DNA of 19,205 nucleotides from contig CAJWTF010000069.1 of the NCBI GenBank assembly GCA_913046825.1, positions 1-19,205 on the forward strand, written 5' to 3'. The notes beneath the pieces were generated by a model that was not told the origin of the DNA, ran no database searches, and saw only the letters and a program-made list of their open reading frames with translations. The stretch comes from an uncultured Rickettsiales bacterium (lineage in GTDB: Bacteria > Pseudomonadota > Alphaproteobacteria > UBA8366). Position 1 is the first letter of the stretch. Every line of letters starts with the position of its first letter. The position numbers were made by a program, and so were the translations under genes. Positions 1 to 8,362 of the stretch are shown one piece after another.

Positions 1-353
1 AAAGACGGAACGGCGGAGCGCATACTCGATTCGCGGCGCGCGGAAGCGGTCGCATGTCTGGCACTGGCTCGGAACAAATTACCAGGACAATGCATCTCCG
101 CCACGCCCGGCTGCCACCATCTTTGGCTCACATTGCCGGAGCCATGGTGAGCGGCGGATTTCACAGCTTAGGCCAAACGCCGAGGCGTTATCGTCACACC
201 TGCGGAAATTTTGCCACCAGACGCGTCGACGTCCCCCATGCGGTGCGTATCTGAATTGGCATGCCGCGCTATCGCAATCAATTGGAATCAGCGCTCTATA
301 CCTTGGCCAATATCCTCAAGGTAAACGCGTTCAGCGACGTCTCGATAGTTTGA
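1..353 (+). pseudogene. Decayed 3' end of a MocR-type (GntR/aminotransferase-like) transcriptional regulator
   Basis: Translating both plus-strand frames gives the typical C-terminus of a MocR/PdxR-type regulator, a GntR-like DNA-binding protein with a PLP aminotransferase-like domain. Frame 1 from base 1 reads KDGTAERILDSRRAEAVA, later HLWLTLPEPW, then after two stops AKRRGVIVTPAEI. Frame 3 continues with FATRRVDVPHAVRI, a stop, then IGMPRYRNQLESALYTLANI, ending at TGA 351-353. Lesions seen: TGA at 148-150 where the family usually has Arg (CGA to TGA fits), TAG at 169-171 (CAG to TAG fits), one T apparently lost from the run at 209-212 moving frame 1 to frame 3, and TGA at 252-254 where a Cys or Ser codon is expected. 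Two or three of these fit C-to-T changes. The N-terminal half lies outside the window. The family match is from recall of conserved motifs. Assembly error is possible but four separate lesions make true decay more likely. Confidence 0.82.
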
Positions 354-357
354 AGCG

Positions 358-2400
358 TCACTTCCCGACGGCGATATCCAGCCATCCCACATCGTTCACC
401 TGCGCACTATCGCCCGGCAACAGTAATACCGTCGTCGTATCCGCCTCAACAATGGCCGGACCGGCAATCGATTGCCCGGCCTTCAAATCGGCAAAGGCAT
501 AAATGTCAGCGTCTACCCACTCATCGAGATAGATTGATCGAGTACCCATCGGCGCGGCATCGGAACCACCAGCGAGCGGCGGTTCCGTCGGCGGCGCAGA
601 TAGTTCGCCAATGGCTGCGACGCGAGCGTTCACCAATACCGGCTCCCGGTCAGGCAATGCATAGGTATAAAGCTGTTCATGTCGCGCTTCGAATGCGGCT
701 TTCATTTTTGCTAGCAAATCGTCTGCCGCGAAATCGAGTTCCCGAAGGTCTACATCAATTTCAAAGATTTGCTCGCCATAGCGCATATCGGCGGAGCGTT
801 CAGCCCTAATTTGGCCGTCGAACCAGCCGGACACAGCGGCTTCCGCCTCACCCTGCAGTTCATCAAACAGCGCTCGAACTTCGTTCCGATCCAAGTCACT
901 CACTTCACCAATGCGGGTCCGCGTCACTTCGTATCGAAGATCGGTCGTCAGCATTCCCCAAGCCGACAGCACGGAGGCGACACGCGGCACAATCACGCGC
1001 TTTAAGTCGAGAATTCGCGCGAGCGACGTGACATGCACTCCGGCCGCTCCGCCGAAGCCAAGCAACGCAAAGCGGCGTGGGTCAACACCTCGGCGAACCG
1101 TCGCCAGGCGAATGCCTTCCGCCATCTGCGTGTTGACGACGCGAAACACCCCTTCTGCCGCCGCGATCTGCTCAATGCCTAATTGCTGACCGAGTTTGTC
1201 CAGAGCCGTGTGCGCAGCGGCAAGATCGAGATTATCACTACCGCCGAGAAAGCTGCTCGGATCGAGATACCCTAATGTCACATTGGCGTCGGTCACCGTC
1301 GCTTCCATGCCGCCTCGGCCATAGCAGGCCGGACCCGGCACCGCGCCGGCACTGTGCGGGCCAACTTCCAACAAGCCACCGGAGTTCGCCCAGGCAATCG
1401 AACCGCCACCGGCCCCCAAAGTGATAATATCCAGGCTCGAGAGCGCGATCTTCTCACCCGCGACACTGCGGTCCGCTGACAATGTCGCTTCACCGTCAAC
1501 GATCAACGAAATGTCGGACGACGTCCCGCCCATATCGAAGGTGATCATCTGCCCGACATCAAGCATGTCGCTCGCATGACGCGCACCTGCCAAGCCGCCC
1601 GCCGGACCAGAAAGAACGGTGCCGGCAGCCATTCGAATTGCCTCAACAATAGGGGTCACGCCGCCATGCGACAGCGTGATCAATGCGGGACCGCTAAAGC
1701 CTGCATCTCCAAGACGGGTTTCCAGCTGGCTCAAATAACGTTCCAGAACCGGCCCCACATAGGCGTTCACCGCCGTTGTAGAGACGCGCTCGTATTCTTT
1801 GATATGCGGTAGCACCTCGGAGGAAAGCGAGACGTAAACATCGGGTAATTTCTCGGCCAATCGCGCCCGCGTTGCCTGTTCGTGGACCGCATTCGCATAG
1901 GCGTGCAGGTAGCAAACGGCGACCGCCTCGACGTCGGCATCCTTCAACGCATCAATCGCGGCGTCGAGTGACACTGTATCCAGCGCTACTTCCACTTCGC
2001 CGGTGTGGCGCAAGCGTTCACGCACCCCAAGCCGCAAATGCCGCGGAATTAATGCCGCTTGTCGTGGAAGCCGCAGATTATATCGCTCGGGCTTCAAACC
2101 TTCCCGCATTTCCAAAACGTCTCGGTGACCTTCCGTCGTCAATAGACCGACCCGGGCTCCCTTCCGCTCCAGGAGAGCGTTTGTCGCGACCGTGGTCCCA
2201 TGAACGATTCGGTCGCTCTCCGCCAGCAATGCATCAAGCGAGAGGCCGACGCGTTCGGCCATCATACTCAACCCCGTCATCACGCCTATTGACTGATCCT
2301 CCGGATTGGAAGGCGTCTTTCCGAAACTGACGGCGCCGGAATCGTCGACCAAGACGAGGTCCGTGAAGGTGCCACCGATATCGACGCCAATTCTGTACAT
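358..2400 (-). CDS. hyuA: Hydantoinase/oxoprolinase family protein, A subunit (HyuA-type)
   Basis: 680 residues, a full-length HyuA-type subunit. The family uses ATP to open cyclic amides such as N-methylhydantoin or 5-oxoproline, or to carboxylate ketones (acetone/acetophenone carboxylases), and works with a B subunit. N-terminal domain (about 3-185) has the ASKHA phosphate motif GVDIGGTFTD at 5-14 and VHGTTVATNALLERKG at 66-81. The central domain has SGPAGG at 264-269, the second phosphate motif FDMGGTSSD at 288-296, GAGGGSIA at 329-336, and AGAVPGPACYGRGG at 351-364. The rest is the usual C-terminal domain. No signal peptide is seen, so it is probably cytoplasmic. The ATG overlaps the hyuB stop by one base (TGATG), which implies coupled translation. 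The gene ends 4 bases from the convergent pseudogene, with no terminator visible between. The true substrate cannot be read from the sequence; the symbol is a family name. Confidence 0.93.
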   Translation of the reverse strand: MYRIGVDIGGTFTDLVLVDDSGAVSFGKTPSNPEDQSIGVMTGLSMMAERVGLSLDALLAESDRIVHGTTVATNALLERKGARVGLLTTEGHRDVLEMREGLKPERYNLRLPRQAALIPRHLRLGVRERLRHTGEVEVALDTVSLDAAIDALKDADVEAVAVCYLHAYANAVHEQATRARLAEKLPDVYVSLSSEVLPHIKEYERVSTTAVNAYVGPVLERYLSQLETRLGDAGFSGPALITLSHGGVTPIVEAIRMAAGTVLSGPAGGLAGARHASDMLDVGQMITFDMGGTSSDISLIVDGEATLSADRSVAGEKIALSSLDIITLGAGGGSIAWANSGGLLEVGPHSAGAVPGPACYGRGGMEATVTDANVTLGYLDPSSFLGGSDNLDLAAAHTALDKLGQQLGIEQIAAAEGVFRVVNTQMAEGIRLATVRRGVDPRRFALLGFGGAAGVHVTSLARILDLKRVIVPRVASVLSAWGMLTTDLRYEVTRTRIGEVSDLDRNEVRALFDELQGEAEAAVSGWFDGQIRAERSADMRYGEQIFEIDVDLRELDFAADDLLAKMKAAFEARHEQLYTYALPDREPVLVNARVAAIGELSAPPTEPPLAGGSDAAPMGTRSIYLDEWVDADIYAFADLKAGQSIAGPAIVEADTTTVLLLPGDSAQVNDVGWLDIAVGK

Positions 2401-4067
2401 CAGGCCGACCCTCCGGATACTAGCGGTGGCAACTCTTCCTGCGCATCCGTGGACCGCGCATCGGAGGGACGATCGCTAGGCGGGCCCCAACCTCCGCCGC
2501 CGCCGGAGCGTACATCGAACACAGACCGAGCCTTCACCGGAATTCCTTCTTCCTTAGTCTTGAGAACCCGTGCGCTGCCGTCCGGTTTTAAGATTCGGTA
2601 CTCGTGGGTCGCACCGTCCTTGCCGCCTTGGCGACCCGCAGCCGCGTGAGTCGTTCCTTCACCGGCGGTATTCACAACACAATCTTCATCCGTCTCGAGA
2701 TGCAGCAAAAGCTCGCACCCGGAGCCGCCGACATATTGTCCGTCGCCGCCGGAATTCTTGCGATATTCGTGACGTTCGAAATAGAGTGGGAACCTCGTCT
2801 CCGCGACTTCGACCGATCCAAATTTTAAGCCTCCCGCCGAATGCCATTCGCCGCTACCGTGCCAGCCATCCCCACCAGAGGAGGCACCCGCACCCGGGCG
2901 GGCGTGAAACATGTGCCAGATAAAGGGCTGGCCATTGCGCGGGTCGTCGCCCTTGATGGCGATCCGGAAGCGTTTTCCCCAACCCGCCATAGCCCGTTCC
3001 GGACAGGCGGGCGCGATGGCGGACACGATGGCTTCGATGATTTCCTGGCTGCAATGGGATGTACACAATGTTATCGGCGCTCCCGGATGCGCCCATACCA
3101 CTGTTCCCTCCCGCATTTTCACGGTTAGCGGGCGAATCGTACCGGAATTCTGTGCAATGCCAGGATCGAGCAAGAACGCGAAGCTCATCACCACCGCCGA
3201 TTGGGTATTGGCGAAGGACGAATTGATAAAGCTTTCGACTTGCGGGTCAGACGCGGACAGATCGACTTCGATATCGCTGCCCTTAATCGTCACGGTCGCC
3301 CGAACGGCGATATCTTCATTGCCACGCCCATCATCATCCAACAATCCCGTGCCGTGATAGACGCCGTCTCGCCAAGTTTCGACGACGGCACGCGCCTGTT
3401 TTTCAGCTGCATCCAGAATGCGCTCCTTGGCGGCCGTCACAGTTTCGGTACCGAACTCTGCAACCAACTCCCCAAGTCGGTTCTCACCCAATTTCACCGA
3501 ACCAATTTGCGCGGCCAAATCGCCTTCGAAATCGCGGGGATGGCGGACGTTCACCGCGAGCATCCGGTGGATGTCGTCACGCCGCCTTCCAGCCTCATAA
3601 AGTTTTATCGGTGGAATGCGCAGCCCCTCCTGCCAAATTTCCGTCGCCGCCGCGTTATAAGCCCCATGGGTCGCACCGCCGATATCCGAATGATGCGCCC
3701 GATTGAGGGTCCAGAACACACAAGCCTCGTCGGCGAACACCGGCACAATAACAGTCACATCCGGCAAGTGACTGCCGCCGTAATATGGGTCATTCAACAG
3801 GAACACATCACCCGGCAGGATGTCGTCGCCGAAATACTCGATCACTTCCTTCGCCGCCCAGGACATGGCACCGACGTGAACCGGAATATGCTCGGCCTGT
3901 GAGACCAGCCCCCCAGCCGAATCGCAAAGCGCCATTGAAAAATCACGGCTACTGTTGAGGATTTGCGAATACGAAGTGCGCAACATCGCCTCGCCCATCT
4001 CCTCGACGATGCCCGTCAATCTGTGCTGGATGACAGACGTGGTGATCGGGTCAATTTCGATTGTCAT
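2400..4067 (-). CDS. hyuB: Hydantoinase/oxoprolinase family protein, B subunit (HyuB-type)
   Basis: 555 residues, the usual size for a HyuB-type subunit. Family landmarks are QAEHIPVHVGAM at 57-68, LNDPYYGGSHLPD at 91-103, and HHSDIGG at 125-131, whose His and Asp residues bind metal in related enzymes. The C-terminal part has the glycine-rich segments YRKNSGGDGQYVGGSG and RSGGGGGWGPP typical of the family. It should pair with the overlapping hyuA product to hydrolyse or carboxylate a cyclic amide or ketone; which one is unknown. ATG at 4067 has GGAG 7 bases upstream. The gene starts 21 bases after thiD and its stop shares one base with the hyuA start. The B-before-A order is the reverse of the more familiar A-then-B layout. 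The C-terminal tail after the Gly-rich stretch is Ser/Asp-rich and looks poorly conserved. Confidence 0.93.
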   Translation of the reverse strand: MTIEIDPITTSVIQHRLTGIVEEMGEAMLRTSYSQILNSSRDFSMALCDSAGGLVSQAEHIPVHVGAMSWAAKEVIEYFGDDILPGDVFLLNDPYYGGSHLPDVTVIVPVFADEACVFWTLNRAHHSDIGGATHGAYNAAATEIWQEGLRIPPIKLYEAGRRRDDIHRMLAVNVRHPRDFEGDLAAQIGSVKLGENRLGELVAEFGTETVTAAKERILDAAEKQARAVVETWRDGVYHGTGLLDDDGRGNEDIAVRATVTIKGSDIEVDLSASDPQVESFINSSFANTQSAVVMSFAFLLDPGIAQNSGTIRPLTVKMREGTVVWAHPGAPITLCTSHCSQEIIEAIVSAIAPACPERAMAGWGKRFRIAIKGDDPRNGQPFIWHMFHARPGAGASSGGDGWHGSGEWHSAGGLKFGSVEVAETRFPLYFERHEYRKNSGGDGQYVGGSGCELLLHLETDEDCVVNTAGEGTTHAAAGRQGGKDGATHEYRILKPDGSARVLKTKEEGIPVKARSVFDVRSGGGGGWGPPSDRPSDARSTDAQEELPPLVSGGSA

Positions 4068-4088
4068 GACGAAACTCCGGTTTAAACG

Positions 4089-4898
4089 TCAGCGCCGTAA
4101 AGGGTGTCCGTGATCCATGGGTCCATGGCCAGCGCCATATCCAGGAGCGGCGAGGATGGCGGCACGGACATAGGCGCGGGCGCGCTCAACCGCTTCGCGT
4201 AGCGCCAACCCATTGGCCAACCCTGCCGCCAAGGCTGACGCCAGCGTACATCCGGTCCCATGCGTGTTTTTGGTATGGATGCGCTCATCATGGAATAACC
4301 CGACACCATCTGATGTGACCAACACATCGGTAAGACGATCGCCGTCGAGATGCCCCCCTTTAACCAACACCGCTTTCGCGCCAAGGGCCATTATCGCCTC
4401 TCCAGCACGTTGCATATCCTCCAGACTGGATACCGTCATATCCGCCAGAGCTTCGGCTTCGGGGATATTCGGAGTCAAAATTGCCGCTCGCGGTACGAGG
4501 CGCCCGCGAAGTGCATCCATCGCCTCTGGCTCGAGCAAAGGGTGTCCCCCCTTGGCAAACATCACAGGGTCGGCGACTACGGTGAGCCCCGGCGCAACAT
4601 CATCCAATACATCAACCACCGTTTCGATGACGTCGGAGCTGTGCAGCATGCCAGTTTTCAGACAGTCCGCCCCTAGATCGTCCAACACGAGGCGCATTTG
4701 CTGGGCGATGAAGTCCGTATCGACGGGAACGACACCGTAAACACCGGTAGTGTTTTGCGCGGTCAGCGCGGTGATTGCGGTCATAGCGAAGCCGCCAAGC
4801 GCGGTTACGGATTTAATATCCGCCTGGATGCCCGCACCGCCACCGGAATCCGATCCGGCGACGATTAGCACCCGGCCGGGTTTGACTGAAGACACCAT
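4089..4898 (-). CDS. thiD: Hydroxymethylpyrimidine/phosphomethylpyrimidine kinase
   Basis: 269 residues from ATG 4898. ThiD phosphorylates HMP and then HMP-P to HMP-PP, the pyrimidine half of thiamine, in the cytoplasm. Ribokinase-fold motifs are complete: VLIVAGSDSGGGAGIQADIK near the N-terminus (Gly-rich substrate loop), ITALTAQNT at about 42-50, KTGML at 81-85, DPVM at 110-113, LTPNIPEAE at 141-149, and HGTGC at 213-217 with the conserved Cys and anion-hole glycines. The C-terminal GHGPMDHGH resembles the usual ThiD ending. The ATG shares one base with the glmM stop (TGATG), which supports this start; a TTG directly before it (4901) would add one residue. No other thiamine gene is in view, and no TPP-riboswitch-like leader is seen, since the upstream sequence is glmM coding. 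Expression probably follows glmM. Confidence 0.95.
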   Translation of the reverse strand: MVSSVKPGRVLIVAGSDSGGGAGIQADIKSVTALGGFAMTAITALTAQNTTGVYGVVPVDTDFIAQQMRLVLDDLGADCLKTGMLHSSDVIETVVDVLDDVAPGLTVVADPVMFAKGGHPLLEPEAMDALRGRLVPRAAILTPNIPEAEALADMTVSSLEDMQRAGEAIMALGAKAVLVKGGHLDGDRLTDVLVTSDGVGLFHDERIHTKNTHGTGCTLASALAAGLANGLALREAVERARAYVRAAILAAPGYGAGHGPMDHGHPLRR

Positions 4899-6244
4899 CA
4901 ACCTTGCGCCACGCGTTCAATCGCTTCGACAATATCGGCGACCACTTCGTCCACCAAGGTGCCGTCGTCGCCTTCTGCCATCACGCGGATCAAGGGTTCG
5001 GTGCCAGAGGGACGAATCAGCACGCGTCCAACCTTCGCTATGCGGGCTTCGCCATCTGAGATCGCTTCAAGAACCGTCGGTGCATCGAGCGGTTTGCCGC
5101 CGTTGAATCGGACGTTTCGGAGGACCTGTGGTAGCGGTTCAAAAAGACGACAAACTTCGCTGATCGGACGGTCTTGATCGATGACGGCAGCCAGCACCTG
5201 CAAGGCAGCAATCAATCCGTCGCCGGTGGTGCTGAAATCGTTCAAAATAATATGGCCGGACTGCTCGCCACCGACATTATGATCGTGAGTGCGCATGTAA
5301 TCGACAACATTGCGGTCGCCGACGGCGGTTCGCACCAGATCCAGGCCCAAGCCATCCAAAAAACGCTCAAAACTTAGATTTGACATCACCGTCGCCACGA
5401 CGCCGCCGCCCCGCAGTCGAGCTGTTTTCTGCCATGAGCTGGCGATCAGAGCCATCACTTGATCGCCGTTCAGGATGTAACCCTGTTCGTCCGCGATGAT
5501 CAAACGGTCTGCATCACCGTCTAGTGCAATACCCAAATCCGCGCCATGGGTAACCACTTGCTGGCTCATCGCATCGGGGCTGGTCGCACCACAGTCGCGG
5601 TTGATATTAGTGCCGTCCGGCTGCGTGGCGACCGGCACCACCTCGGCGCCCAATTCATGGAAGACCGTCGGCGCCACTCGATACGCGGCCCCATGCGCGC
5701 AATCGACCACAATCTTCAATCCGTCGAGTCGAAGACGCTTCGGAAATGTCTGTTTCACGAATTCGATATAGCGGCCGGGCGCATCTTCCAACCTCGTCGC
5801 TCGCCCAAGTGCCCTGCCTTCCGCAAGCTCCAAGCCCTCAGTGTCCATCAAGGATTCGATCTCTTCCTCTTGGGCATCGGATAATTTATAGCCGTCGGGC
5901 CCGAAGAGTTTGAGGCCGTTATCCTGATAAGGATTGTGGGATGCGGAAATCATTACCCCGACATCCGCTCGCAGTGATCGCGTCAGCATGGCGACGGCGG
6001 GTGTCGGCATCGGGCCGACCAGCATTACGTCCATCCCCATTGCTGTAAATCCGGATGTCAGTGCCGGCTCCAGCATATAACCCGAAAGCCGCGTATCTTT
6101 GCCGATAACAACGCGGTGGCGATGATCGCCCCGGCGAAATAATTCCCCGGCGGCGAGCGCCAACCGTAATACCGTGCCCGGTGTCACGGGTCCCCGATTC
6201 GCGATCCCGCGGATTCCGTCGGTGCCGAAATATTTACGCGCCAT
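4898..6244 (-). CDS. glmM: Phosphoglucosamine mutase
   Basis: 448 residues, the normal length. GlmM converts glucosamine-6-phosphate to glucosamine-1-phosphate, which feeds UDP-GlcNAc for peptidoglycan and lipopolysaccharide. The four-domain phosphohexomutase pattern is clear: N-terminal [11 protein letters not shown] at 3-12, active-site ISASHNP at 99-105 with the phosphorylated Ser at 102, metal-binding DGDADR at 242-247, sugar-binding GGEQSGH at 325-331, and phosphate-binding RPSGTEP at 411-417. ATG at 6244 has GGGA about 9 bases upstream. The gene follows ftsH with 117 bases between, which hold a likely terminator, so it may start its own transcript with thiD and hyuBA; I could not identify a convincing promoter. 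In many proteobacteria folP sits between ftsH and glmM; it is absent here. Confidence 0.97.
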   Translation of the reverse strand: MARKYFGTDGIRGIANRGPVTPGTVLRLALAAGELFRRGDHRHRVVIGKDTRLSGYMLEPALTSGFTAMGMDVMLVGPMPTPAVAMLTRSLRADVGVMISASHNPYQDNGLKLFGPDGYKLSDAQEEEIESLMDTEGLELAEGRALGRATRLEDAPGRYIEFVKQTFPKRLRLDGLKIVVDCAHGAAYRVAPTVFHELGAEVVPVATQPDGTNINRDCGATSPDAMSQQVVTHGADLGIALDGDADRLIIADEQGYILNGDQVMALIASSWQKTARLRGGGVVATVMSNLSFERFLDGLGLDLVRTAVGDRNVVDYMRTHDHNVGGEQSGHIILNDFSTTGDGLIAALQVLAAVIDQDRPISEVCRLFEPLPQVLRNVRFNGGKPLDAPTVLEAISDGEARIAKVGRVLIRPSGTEPLIRVMAEGDDGTLVDEVVADIVEAIERVAQG

Positions 6245-6320
6245 GCGTCAGTGTCCCGCTAAATAGCCCCAAAAGGCACCAACCGTATTTACTTTAGGCA
6301 CTGGGACGGAGCAATACGAA

Positions 6321-6343
6321 ACGCCCCGCACAAGGCGGGACGC
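6321..6343 (-). terminator. Likely intrinsic terminator after ftsH
   Basis: On the minus strand the arms CGTCCCGC and GCGGGGCG (6342-6335 and 6329-6322) pair over 8 bases with one G-U pair around the loop CTTGT. An outer G-U pair is possible. TTT follows at 6321-6319, then a mixed CGTATT tract. The hairpin lies about 20-40 bases past the ftsH stop. The GC-rich stem is good but the U tract is short, so termination may be partial. Pairing was done by eye. Confidence 0.5.
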
Positions 6344-6361
6344 AACGCAAAAGTTAACCTT

Positions 6362-8287
6362 CTAACTTCCTGGCTGCGGTTCGGGTTCCGGCCCCGGTTT
6401 TACCACACCGCTGCTTGGCACGGATGAGCGCGCACCGCTCTCGGTTTCATCGTCATCGTCGACACTTGGGCGAACAATCGTCTCGCCGCGCATGAGCGCA
6501 GAGATATCGTCACCGGTCAGCGTCTCGTATTCCAACAACCCATTGGCGATGGCATGCAGCTCATCGACATGTTCTTTGATTATTACGCGGCATTTTACAT
6601 CCGCCTCATCGACGATCCGGCGAATCTCTTCATCGATCACCTTTGCCGTTGCCTCCGAAACGTTCTTTGTCTGCGTCACCGCGTGCCCCAGGAAGACTTC
6701 TTCCTGATTGTCGTTATACCGAAGCGGCCCGAGCTTATCGCTCATGCCCCACTCCGTGACCATTTTACGAGCAAGGTCAGTCGCTTGCATGATGTCGTTC
6801 GAGGCCCCGGTCGTCAGCTTCTCAGGTCCGAAGATCGTCAATTCCGCGACACGCCCGCCCATGGCCACGACAAGGTTGGCCTCGATCTGATCTCGGGCAA
6901 AAGCCAACATATCCTTCTCTGGCAGGCGCATCACCATACCAAGCGCACGGCCGCGCGGAATAATCGTTGCTTTGTGGATCGGATCCGAGGCCGGAGAATA
7001 GACAGTCGCCAAAGCGTGTCCGGCCTCATGATAGGCCGTGAGCTTCTTTTCGTCCTCGGTCATGACCATGGAGCGTCGTTCCGCCCCCATCATCACCTTA
7101 TCCTTGGCATCCTCGAGTTCCCGCATCGAGACAACACGGCGGTTCCTGCGCGCCGCCAACAAAGCGGCTTCGTTCACCAAATTCGCCAAGTCTGCACCGG
7201 AGAAGCCGGGTGTACCGCGGGCAATGGTCTTGGCGACCACGTCGGGGCCCAACGGTACTTTGCGAAGATGCACCTTCAGGATCAACTCACGACCCAGAAT
7301 GTCCGGGTTCGGCACCACGACCTGACGATCGAAACGGCCGGGACGCAGTAATGCCGGATCAAGTACATCCGGGCGGTTCGTCGCGGCGATCAGGATTACG
7401 CCTTCATTCGCCTCGAAACCGTCCATCTCGACCAGCAGTTGATTCAAGGTCTGCTCACGCTCGTCGTTACCACCACCAAGACCGGCGCCACGATGGCGGC
7501 CAACCGCATCCATTTCATCAATAAACAAAAGGCACGGCGCGTTTTTCTTCGCTTGTTCGAACATATCGCGGACGCGGCTCGCGCCGACACCAACGAACAT
7601 TTCGACGAATTCCGAACCCGAAATCGTGAAGAACGGTACATTCGCTTCACCGGCAATGGCACGGGCCAACAATGTTTTACCTGTGCCGGGAGGGCCCACC
7701 AACAGAACACCCTTGGGAATGTGGCCGCCCAGGCGTTGGAATTTTTGCGGATCTCGGAGGAATTCGACTATTTCCTCCAGTTCCTGTTTTGCTTCGTCAA
7801 TTCCCGCAACATCTTCGAAAGTGACGCGACCCGATTTCTCAGTCAGCAATTTGGCACGGGATTTACCGAAGCCCATCGCCCCGCGACCGCCACCACCTTG
7901 CATTTGGCGCATGAAGAAGATCCACACACCGATAAGCAGTAGCATCGGGAACCACTGGATGAGAACAGCAAAAAGCGCCGGCATCTCGTCGTCCGCCGAG
8001 CGGGCCTTCACTTCGACGCCTTGCTCGATCATCCGTTCCACAAGCTTCGGATCGTCCGGTGCGATGACAGTAAAGGGCGTAGTACCGTTCTTATATAAGC
8101 CGCTGATCTTATTGCCTTCGATGACCACCGAGGACACATCGCCGCGATCGATTTCGGCCACGAACTGCGAGTACGGCACTTCGGCCAAGGTATTCCGGCT
8201 CGACGAGCCCTGGAACAGGTTAAAAAGCCCGACCATCAAGATAACAATGATGATCCAAAGCGCGAGGTTTCGGCTAAAAAGGTTCAC
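6362..8287 (-). CDS. ftsH: ATP-dependent zinc metalloprotease FtsH
   Basis: 641 residues, the usual FtsH length. It is a hexameric inner-membrane AAA+ protease that degrades misfolded membrane proteins and some regulators. Two membrane segments (about 8-25 and 103-125) flank a small periplasmic domain. The AAA domain has Walker A GPPGTGKT at 198-205, Walker B LLFIDEMD at 253-260, and the arginine-finger/second region of homology [20 protein letters not shown] at 301-320. The zinc site is HEAGH at 420-424, with a further acidic ligand probably Asp504 in [12 protein letters not shown]. The tail is Asp/Glu/Pro-rich and likely disordered. It starts at GTG 8287: the next codons give [11 protein letters not shown], matching the family N-terminus, and an in-frame TGA a few codons upstream rules out a longer start. 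GGGAG lies 11 bases upstream. It follows tilS by 75 bases, as in many bacteria. Confidence 0.98.
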   Translation of the reverse strand: MNLFSRNLALWIIIVILMVGLFNLFQGSSSRNTLAEVPYSQFVAEIDRGDVSSVVIEGNKISGLYKNGTTPFTVIAPDDPKLVERMIEQGVEVKARSADDEMPALFAVLIQWFPMLLLIGVWIFFMRQMQGGGGRGAMGFGKSRAKLLTEKSGRVTFEDVAGIDEAKQELEEIVEFLRDPQKFQRLGGHIPKGVLLVGPPGTGKTLLARAIAGEANVPFFTISGSEFVEMFVGVGASRVRDMFEQAKKNAPCLLFIDEMDAVGRHRGAGLGGGNDEREQTLNQLLVEMDGFEANEGVILIAATNRPDVLDPALLRPGRFDRQVVVPNPDILGRELILKVHLRKVPLGPDVVAKTIARGTPGFSGADLANLVNEAALLAARRNRRVVSMRELEDAKDKVMMGAERRSMVMTEDEKKLTAYHEAGHALATVYSPASDPIHKATIIPRGRALGMVMRLPEKDMLAFARDQIEANLVVAMGGRVAELTIFGPEKLTTGASNDIMQATDLARKMVTEWGMSDKLGPLRYNDNQEEVFLGHAVTQTKNVSEATAKVIDEEIRRIVDEADVKCRVIIKEHVDELHAIANGLLEYETLTGDDISALMRGETIVRPSVDDDDETESGARSSVPSSGVVKPGPEPEPQPGS

Positions 8288-8313
8288 GTTTCTAACTGCT
8301 CCCGTGGATCAAT

Positions 8314-8360
8314 CCGGTACCTCCGCACCGGTTTGCGACCGCTTAGTGTTGACCGGTCGC
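8314..8360 (-). promoter_or_regulatory. Two inverted repeats in the tilS-ftsH gap (possible leader RNA structure)
   Basis: On the minus strand GCGACCG (8360-8354) and CGGTCGC (8341-8335) form a perfect 7-bp stem with a 12-base loop, starting two bases past the tilS stop. Directly after it CCGGT (8331-8327) and ACCGG (8318-8314) form a 5-bp stem whose 8-base loop carries GGAGG, a Shine-Dalgarno-like sequence, about 30 bases before the ftsH GTG. No U tract follows either stem, so an intrinsic terminator is unlikely. A role as RNA processing site or translational control of ftsH is inference only. Confidence 0.35.
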
Positions 8361-8362
8361 TT

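Noticed and set aside
54..254. Plus-strand 66-residue open frame taken as a small gene
   Set aside because: Only its last part (FATRRVDVPHAVRI) is meaningful, as one frame of the MocR pseudogene. The first part is an out-of-frame shadow of HLWLTLPEPW.
3201..3902. Plus-strand 233-residue frame opposite hyuB
   Set aside because: It is antisense to a well-conserved gene, has no recognisable domain, and is expected in GC-rich DNA.
6245..6320. Promoter for glmM in the ftsH-glmM gap
   Set aside because: The best pair (TTGCTC and TAAATA) matches the consensus at only about half of the positions; not reported as a feature.
6554..7351. Plus-strand 265-residue frame opposite ftsH
   Set aside because: Antisense to the conserved AAA and protease domains; composition looks like a complement artefact with no motif.
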